NCBI GenBank assembly: GCA_900543295.1
Contig: UQQY01000061.1
Location: 1 to 11,179, forward strand
DNA length: 11,179 bases
Direction of reading: 5' to 3'
Origin: an uncultured Oscillospiraceae bacterium
GTDB lineage: Bacteria > Bacillota > Clostridia > Oscillospirales > Ruminococcaceae
In this document: one piece after another, positions 7,013-11,179 of the stretch
Position numbering within the stretch: the stretch's first letter is position 1
Layout: every line of letters begins with the position of its first letter
Notes under the pieces: generated by a model
Told to the model about the DNA's origin: nothing
What the model saw: only the letters and a program-made list of their open reading frames with translations
Databases searched by the model: none
Translations under genes and position numbers: made by a program

Positions 7013-7046
7013 AAAAACCGCGTATGGTTTCCCATACGCGGTTTTT
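7013..7046. terminator. Bidirectional terminator between the propeller gene and PEP carboxykinase gene
   Basis: Perfect 15-bp arms at 7013-7027 and 7032-7046 (core ACCGCGTATGG/CCATACGCGGT) with a TTTC loop, A5 before and T5 after. It lies 13 bp after the propeller stop and 20 bp after the carboxykinase stop on the opposite strand, so it should end both convergent transcripts. Confidence 0.93.
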
Positions 7047-7066
7047 CCTGTTCTTACAAAAGCAGA

Positions 7067-8839
7067 TCAGCAGCCAAGTCTCTTTTTGAGGTTCTCGAGC
7101 TGATTCTTAAGCTCTGTCGGCAGCTTGTCGCCGAACTTCGCATAGAACTCTTCGATGCCTTTTGCTTCCTCTTTCCAGAGGTCAACATCAACATTCAACA
7201 GGCCCTTGATGGTATCAAGATCAATATCAAGGCCCTCGATATTGATGTCTTCCGGCTTCGGCTCATAGCCAATCGGGGTTTCAACCGCACCGACCTTACC
7301 TTCGCAGCGGTCAAGAATCCACATCAGGACGCGCATATTGTCGCCAAAGCCCGGCCAGATGAAGTGACCTTCGTCGTCGGTTCTAAACCAGTTGACGTTA
7401 AAAATCTTCGGTGCTTTGTCGCCGAGTTTCTCGCCCATTTCGAGCCAATGTGCAAAATAATCGCCCATGTGATAGCCGCAGAACGGCAGCATTGCCATCG
7501 GATCGCGGCGAACAACGCCAACCGCACCGGTAGCGGCAGCGGTTGTCTCAGAAGCCATGGTAGAGCCTACAAACACGCCGTGTTTCCAGTCAAAGGACTG
7601 ATATACCAGCGGAGCAGTTTTTGCACGGCGGCCGCCGAATACCATTGCGGAAACCGGAACGCCCTTCGGATTGTTGAATTCCGGAGAAATGCACGGGCAG
7701 TTGATTGCCGGCGCAGTGAAGCGGCTGTTCGGATGAGCGCCCTTTTCTGTGGACTCTTTGCCGTTCCACGGCTTGCCCAGCCAGTCAATTGCGTTCTCCG
7801 GCGGATTCTTGTCGAGACCTTCCCACCAGACGGTGTTGTCATCCATGTTGTGCGCAACGTTTGTGAAGATGGTGTTCTTCTTGGTAGACTCCAGCGCGTT
7901 GAAGTTGGACTTCGCATTGGTGCCCGGCGCCACGCCGAAGAATCCGTTCTCCGGGTTGATTGCATACAGTCTGCCGTCCTCGCCCGGTTTCATCCAAGCA
8001 ATGTCGTCGCCGACAGTCCAGACCTTATAGCCCTGCTTCTTATAAACTTCCGGCGGAATGAGCATTGCGAGATTGGTCTTGCCGCACGCAGACGGGAAAG
8101 CGGCCGTAATGTATTTCACTTCGCCCTGCGGATTCTCAATGCCCAGAATGAGCATGTGCTCAGCCATCCAGCCTTCGTTTTTGCCCTGATAGGAAGCGAT
8201 ACGAAGCGCGAAGCATTTTTTGCCCAGCAGTACGTTTCCGCCATAAGCGGAGTTAATGGACCAGATCGTGTTATCCTCCGGGAACTGAACGATGTAGCGG
8301 TTATCCGGATTGATGTCCGCTTTGGAGTGCAGGCCGCGGACGAAATCGTTAGAGGTATCGCCCAGATTTTCAAATGCCTGCTTGCCCATACGGGTCATAA
8401 TATCCATGTTCAGAACAACGTAGATGGAATCGGTCAGCTCAACGCCAACTTTTGCGAGCGGAGAACCAATCGGGCCCATAGAGTACGGAATAACGTACAT
8501 TGTACGGCCCTTCATAACGCCGTCGTACATCGGGGTAAGCTTTGCGTACATCTCTTTCGGATCGCACCAGTTATTGGTCGGGCCAGCGTCCTCTTCTTTT
8601 CTCGAGCAGATAAAGGTGCGCGCCTCAACGCGGGCAACGTCGTTTTGCAGCGTTCTGTGCAGCAGGCAGCCCGGAAGCTTCTCCTCGTTGAGTCTCTCCA
8701 TTTCGCCGGTTGCGACAGCCTCGTCTCTTAAAGCGTTCAGCTGTTCTTCCGATCCGTCAATCCAGACGACTTTGTCCGGCTTGCAGAGCGCGACCATGTC
8801 GTCAACCCAAGAAAGCACGTTCTTGTTGTTAGTAAGCAT
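7067..8839 (-). CDS. pckG: Phosphoenolpyruvate carboxykinase (GTP)
   Basis: This 590-residue enzyme interconverts oxaloacetate plus GTP with PEP, CO2 and GDP in the cytoplasm (EC 4.1.1.32), linking C4 acids to gluconeogenesis or, in anaerobes, to PEP carboxylation. It is the GTP class, not the ATP class: the P-loop is FPSACGKTN (248-256) with the hyper-reactive cysteine at 252. Metal-binding positions fit Lys220 and His228 in YQGKNEGWMAEHMLILG, and the VGDDIAW motif is at 276-282. APGTNAKSNFNAL (304-316), FGGRRAKTAPLVY (401-413) and WKHGVFVGSTMASETTAAA (418-436) follow. Length is typical. An upstream in-frame ATG would add 37 residues, but it lies within or before the promoter; the ATG at 8837-8839 has AAGGAG 8 nt away. 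It is a single-gene unit with its own promoter and terminator. Confidence 0.96.
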   Translation of the reverse strand: MLTNNKNVLSWVDDMVALCKPDKVVWIDGSEEQLNALRDEAVATGEMERLNEEKLPGCLLHRTLQNDVARVEARTFICSRKEEDAGPTNNWCDPKEMYAKLTPMYDGVMKGRTMYVIPYSMGPIGSPLAKVGVELTDSIYVVLNMDIMTRMGKQAFENLGDTSNDFVRGLHSKADINPDNRYIVQFPEDNTIWSINSAYGGNVLLGKKCFALRIASYQGKNEGWMAEHMLILGIENPQGEVKYITAAFPSACGKTNLAMLIPPEVYKKQGYKVWTVGDDIAWMKPGEDGRLYAINPENGFFGVAPGTNAKSNFNALESTKKNTIFTNVAHNMDDNTVWWEGLDKNPPENAIDWLGKPWNGKESTEKGAHPNSRFTAPAINCPCISPEFNNPKGVPVSAMVFGGRRAKTAPLVYQSFDWKHGVFVGSTMASETTAAATGAVGVVRRDPMAMLPFCGYHMGDYFAHWLEMGEKLGDKAPKIFNVNWFRTDDEGHFIWPGFGDNMRVLMWILDRCEGKVGAVETPIGYEPKPEDINIEGLDIDLDTIKGLLNVDVDLWKEEAKGIEEFYAKFGDKLPTELKNQLENLKKRLGC

Positions 8840-8929
8840 CGTATTTTCTCCTTCCGCATGATAAAGGGATGATAACCGCCCTCCGAAAAGAAAGCGGTCG
8901 AAAGTGTTTTGCAACTTTCCTCGATTATC

Positions 8930-8958
8930 ATTATAAAAAGCTGAACGCAAGAAGTCAA
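8930..8958 (-). promoter_or_regulatory. Sigma-A promoter of the PEP carboxykinase gene
   Basis: On the minus strand TTGACT (8953-8958) and a perfect TATAAT (8930-8935) with 17 bp between, near-consensus. Transcription should start near 8923, giving a leader of about 84 nt. High expression is expected. Confidence 0.88.
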
Positions 8959-9130
8959 GCCGTTTGCGCGAGAACTTGTGACCAATCCGTTAATTCTTTG
9001 ACAAAGCGTTTTTCAGCGAATCCCCTGTCTATCCGCATAACGCTATGTTTATATCCTTACAGATGCAGAAACCGGTATTCAGATGTCCGCCGGATATTTT
9101 ATGAACTAACAAAAATTGAATAGCAAAGGC
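8959..9130. other. Divergent intergenic spacer, no gene seen
   Basis: This stretch lies between the carboxykinase promoter and the promoter of the plus-strand lipoprotein gene. Frames cross it, but none has a ribosome site or recognisable product. A TTGACA at 8998-9003 on the plus strand has no matching -10 at a usable distance. Confidence 0.5.
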
Positions 9131-9159
9131 TTGCAAAAGAACTTCAATCAAATTATAAT
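9131..9159 (+). promoter_or_regulatory. Sigma-A promoter of the 184-aa lipoprotein gene
   Basis: TTGCAA (9131-9136) and a perfect TATAAT (9154-9159) with 17 bp between. Transcription should start near 9166, leaving a leader of about 140 nt before the lipoprotein start. Confidence 0.82.
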
Positions 9160-9202
9160 AGTATAGAAGAAGACGTGTAAGGACGATCTGAGAAAGGTGA
9201 AT

Positions 9203-9250
9203 ATGGAAAATTCTACTTTTGGGCATAGGCTGCGTATCATTCTATGCTGA
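9203..9250 (+). CDS. Possible 15-aa leader peptide or gene remnant
   Basis: A short frame, MENSTFGHRLRIILC, lies in the leader of the lipoprotein transcript. AAAGG lies about 6 nt before its ATG, a credible ribosome site. An inverted repeat GCATAG/CTATGC (9223-9228 with 9242-9247) sits inside it. The FGHRLR start resembles the N-terminus of XRE-type repressors, so it may be the remnant of a lost regulator gene rather than a leader peptide. It ends 58 bp before the lipoprotein ATG. No terminator-like stem with a T run follows, so classical attenuation is not supported. Confidence 0.3.
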   Translation: MENSTFGHRLRIILC

Positions 9251-9308
9251 CGGCACAAATCAAATATGGCTGTTAGAAAGTGTTCTGCTGTAAAAAGGAG
9301 GAATATCA

Positions 9309-9863
9309 ATGAAATGTAAACGCCTTTTTCCCCTGCTTATATCTTCCTGTCTGCTTCTTTCCTCCTGCTCGCCGCACAACACTATGCTGAAAACGGCGAA
9401 GCTCTCTGCCGGAGATATTGATTCGATTTCCTATTTATCGAATATCGCATCGGTCAACCTGACTGAAGAAGAGCAGACCTTTATGATACGGATTCTCGAT
9501 AAGGCGCGCGTCACCGAAGCCGATCCATCGGAGGAAGGCGCCGGAGCTGGAAAATACCTTGGCACATCTACTTTTTTTAAAATACGCTTGAAGGACGGCT
9601 CAGAAGACGCCGTTTATGAGCCGGAGATCACATTCGGAATCGATCCGGCCGAAGATAAGGGCTACCCCGCCACCATGAAGGTTGCCTACACCTTTGCGGA
9701 GATACAGCGTCAGCGGGAACGCGGCGTCCCGCAGGAGGAGCTTGTCACAGAGTGTACCTTTACCTTTTGGATCGATAAAAACGCTTTCGCTCAGGAAGAG
9801 TACGAAAACGTTGTGTTGAATGCAAACGAACGCGCGCATGAAATAACCGGTCATGCTTTTTAA
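9309..9863 (+). CDS. Predicted lipoprotein, 184 aa, unknown function
   Basis: The N-terminus has a basic stretch MKCKR, a hydrophobic core LFPLLISSCLLL and a lipobox LSSC with Cys20 as the predicted lipidation site; Cys14 is an unlikely alternative. The mature protein would be anchored outside the cytoplasmic membrane. After a short linker it is acidic, with alternating strands such as FFKIRLKDGSEDAVYEPEIT (89-108) and VTECTFTFWIDKNAF (146-160), and a charged helix EIQRQRERGVPQEE. No family is recognised. AGGAGG lies 7 nt before the ATG, and a strong promoter lies about 150 bp upstream. It converges on another lipoprotein gene and shares a terminator with it, but the two sequences look unrelated. 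Coding status is firm; role unknown. Confidence 0.86.
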   Translation: MKCKRLFPLLISSCLLLSSCSPHNTMLKTAKLSAGDIDSISYLSNIASVNLTEEEQTFMIRILDKARVTEADPSEEGAGAGKYLGTSTFFKIRLKDGSEDAVYEPEITFGIDPAEDKGYPATMKVAYTFAEIQRQRERGVPQEELVTECTFTFWIDKNAFAQEEYENVVLNANERAHEITGHAF

Positions 9864-9895
9864 GACGCGGTCTTCTTTCTCTTCTTTCTTCATAA

Positions 9896-9937
9896 AAACG
9901 CACCCGATCCGTAATACGGATCGGGTGCGTTTGTTTT
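9896..9937. terminator. Bidirectional terminator between two convergent lipoprotein genes
   Basis: Perfect 17-bp arms at 9896-9912 and 9916-9932 (core ACGCACCCGATCCGT) with an AAT loop. On the plus strand GTTTTC follows; on the minus strand the stem ends in five T. It lies 33 bp after the plus-strand stop and 22 bp after the minus-strand stop. Confidence 0.93.
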
Positions 9938-9954
9938 CTATATATAAGTGATAA

Positions 9955-10929
9955 TCACAGACGGCAGACGACGCTTTTTTGAATCCGATCGCCCAATTTA
10001 TCCAAGTCTGCGCCGGTAAGACCCGTATCCCCGTCTTGATATTCGGTGTAGGTATCGCTCAGCGGATGGAGAATGACAACCAATCCGTCATACGAAAGCG
10101 GCATTTTTACCGTATAGCGGCGGTACGCGGTTTTATTGTCTTCTTTCCATTCGTACTGATAGGTGACTTGAATATCATACAACGCCTCGCGGAAGGCGAC
10201 GGTCCAATACGCTGTGCTCTGCAATACGTCTTCAGGTACGTTTATCCCAAGCCGCGCGCCGGTATAATAGTCATACAGGCCGCAGGCCGTCAGGTATTTG
10301 GCCGAAGTATCCGCCGGTCGATCCGACGCAGATATTTCCTCCACCGCAACAAAGTCTATCTCGCGCCAGCCGTTTTCTTCCCGCACATCCGTCACCTGCA
10401 CACTGACGTATGCCGGAAGGGTCTGATACGCGCCGCCTTCCTGATACAGCGCCGCGCCGTTATCTATCAACGCGGGATCGTCGCCCGCCGTATAATTCCG
10501 TTCAATGTGATAGAGCAGAAAATATGGAACCAGTCCCTCAAGCGATTCGGAAAAATAGGCGAGCTCGCCGCCATCCTGATCCAAAAGCACGCCTTCTGCA
10601 ATCGTCAGCGTTCGGTACAGAGCGCCGGTTTCATCGTACAGCAAGGCCTTACTGTCTTCGACATCATATCGCCCCTCCGCCGTAACCGTTTCGCCGTCCG
10701 ACTCCTTCCATTCCTTTTCTGCTGAAAGGTAAAAGTATTTTTCCGTCTCCTGATACTTCCAGCATCCCGTGAAGCCTTCATCGGCCGCATCCTCCATACT
10801 TCCCGCATTGCCGGCAAAAAGGCTCGACATATCCGGCTTTTTGTTCTCCGGCGGAGCAGATGCGCATCCGCCTAGCAAAAATACCGCCGCGGCAGCAATC
10901 GCCAGCCATTTTCGTCTTGTCGCCTTCAT
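9955..10929 (-). CDS. Predicted lipoprotein with lipocalin-like N-terminal domain, 324 aa
   Basis: A basic start MKATRRK, a hydrophobic segment LAIAAAAVFLLG and lipobox LGGC give a predicted lipidated Cys22, so the protein should be anchored on the outer face of the membrane. After a flexible linker (23-52) a strand-rich segment from about 53 to 130 begins GCWKYQETEKYFYLSAEKEW and continues with AEGRYDV and LLDQDGGELAYF, a pattern seen in lipocalin-like or DUF-type small beta-barrels of clostridial lipoproteins. The C-terminal half is also beta-rich, with many Tyr and Asp (YDGLVVILHPLSDTYTEY) and no recognised catalytic motif. AAGGAGA lies 7 nt before the ATG. A moderate promoter lies upstream. 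It may bind a ligand or be a surface accessory protein; that is inference. Confidence 0.86.
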   Translation of the reverse strand: MKATRRKWLAIAAAAVFLLGGCASAPPENKKPDMSSLFAGNAGSMEDAADEGFTGCWKYQETEKYFYLSAEKEWKESDGETVTAEGRYDVEDSKALLYDETGALYRTLTIAEGVLLDQDGGELAYFSESLEGLVPYFLLYHIERNYTAGDDPALIDNGAALYQEGGAYQTLPAYVSVQVTDVREENGWREIDFVAVEEISASDRPADTSAKYLTACGLYDYYTGARLGINVPEDVLQSTAYWTVAFREALYDIQVTYQYEWKEDNKTAYRRYTVKMPLSYDGLVVILHPLSDTYTEYQDGDTGLTGADLDKLGDRIQKSVVCRL

Positions 10930-10990
10930 TATAATTCTCCTTTCTCAAAACCGGATGATCTTAGAAATAAAGCCTCTTTTTATATTTTTC

Positions 10991-11019
10991 AGTATATCAT
11001 AAAAGCCTTTTTTCGTAAA
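10991..11019 (-). promoter_or_regulatory. Likely promoter of the 324-aa lipoprotein gene
   Basis: On the minus strand TTTACG (11014-11019) and TATACT (10991-10996) are 17 bp apart. The -10 is good (5 of 6), the -35 moderate (4 of 6). A leader of about 55 nt would result. Confidence 0.6.
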
Positions 11020-11062
11020 TCGTTTTCTTATTTGTCCGCATCTTTTTTTTTCACAGGTTTTA

Positions 11063-11071
11063 TGCTACAAT
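11063..11071 (+). promoter_or_regulatory. Possible extended -10 promoter of the right-edge gene
   Basis: TGC immediately before TACAAT (11066-11071) gives an extended -10 element. The region upstream is a T-rich tract without a good -35. A hairpin-forming repeat GGACG/CGTCC (11077-11098) begins at about the predicted start site. Confidence 0.45.
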
Positions 11072-11136
11072 AAAACGGACGTGCGGGAAGTCCCGTCCTT
11101 TATTTGAACATAAAAAATCATTTGCTGGAGGAAATT

Positions 11137-11179
11137 ATGCGTTTAGAAGAACTCGATCCGCTTTTATCCCGTGTGCAGA
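11137..11179 (+). CDS. Start of an unidentified protein, cut by window edge
   Basis: Only 14 codons are visible (MRLEELDPLLSRVQ). GGAGG lies 5-6 nt before the ATG at 11137-11139, a strong ribosome site, and a possible promoter lies about 65 bp upstream. The start is hydrophilic and not a signal peptide. Nothing more can be said about its identity. Confidence 0.65.
   Translation, partial: MRLEELDPLLSRVQ

Noticed and set aside
7364..8731. A 455-codon open frame on the plus strand
   Set aside because: It lies wholly antisense to the PEP carboxykinase gene, has no ribosome site or family motif, and its Arg/His/Cys-rich product is typical of a shadow frame of a codon-biased gene.
8874..8929. Inverted repeat GATAATCG/CGGTTATC as an RNA switch in the carboxykinase leader
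   Set aside because: Most of the distal arm lies between the -10 box and the predicted start site, so it would not be transcribed; only a small inner hairpin (GAAAGT/ACTTTC) would remain.
8840..8950. N-terminal extension of PEP carboxykinase by 37 codons
   Set aside because: The upstream ATG lies at or before the predicted transcription start, whereas the internal ATG has an ideal AAGGAG site and gives the usual family length.
8869..9123. An 84-codon plus-strand frame between the carboxykinase and lipoprotein genes
   Set aside because: It begins inside the carboxykinase leader, crosses that gene's promoter, has no ribosome site and yields a basic, cysteine-containing product without recognisable motifs.
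1..11179. CRISPR arrays, tRNA or rRNA genes, insertion sequences, phage or defence modules
   Set aside because: I looked for regular repeats, cloverleaf-like segments, transposase motifs and inverted-repeat ends and found none; all long frames are explained by the genes listed.

Overview
The window looks like a chromosomal segment of a low-to-mid GC Gram-positive anaerobe, most likely a clostridial Firmicute near Oscillospiraceae/Ruminococcaceae. This is an inference from strong AGGAGG-type ribosome binding sites, near-consensus sigma-A promoters with 16-17 bp spacers, U-tract terminators, two Gram-positive-style lipoproteins, a DivIVA-type coiled-coil protein, and an HI0933-like flavoprotein next to cmk. 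No ribosomal RNA, tRNA, CRISPR array, insertion sequence or phage gene is visible.

Layout. Positions 1-5090 form a minus-strand block, read from right to left: a DivIVA-domain coiled-coil protein with its own promoter and a leader of about 160 nt, then a MATE exporter, an RpiR/SIS regulator, an HI0933-family flavoprotein that overlaps the regulator by 4 bp, and cytidylate kinase running off the left edge. A hairpin between the DivIVA gene and the MATE gene may partly separate them. Positions 5291-5566 hold a 54-codon minus-strand gene followed by two hairpins. Divergent from it is an isolated plus-strand gene (5812-6999) for a predicted beta-propeller, glycosidase-like protein with a strong promoter and a bidirectional terminator.

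Positions 7067-8958 hold a GTP-type PEP carboxykinase gene on the minus strand, convergent with the propeller gene and driven by a near-perfect sigma-A promoter. A plus-strand lipoprotein gene (9309-9863) with a leader containing a possible 15-codon leader peptide converges on a minus-strand lipoprotein gene (9955-10929), and both share a strong bidirectional terminator. The last 43 bases start another plus-strand gene of unknown identity.

The genes do not form one pathway. They cover housekeeping (cmk, PEP carboxykinase), envelope or division scaffolding (DivIVA-like), export (MATE), regulation (RpiR) and several uncharacterised proteins. I found no convincing new multi-gene system. The best candidates for follow-up are the orphan beta-propeller gene, the 54-aa gene with a sigma-G-like promoter, and the structured leader of the DivIVA-like gene.
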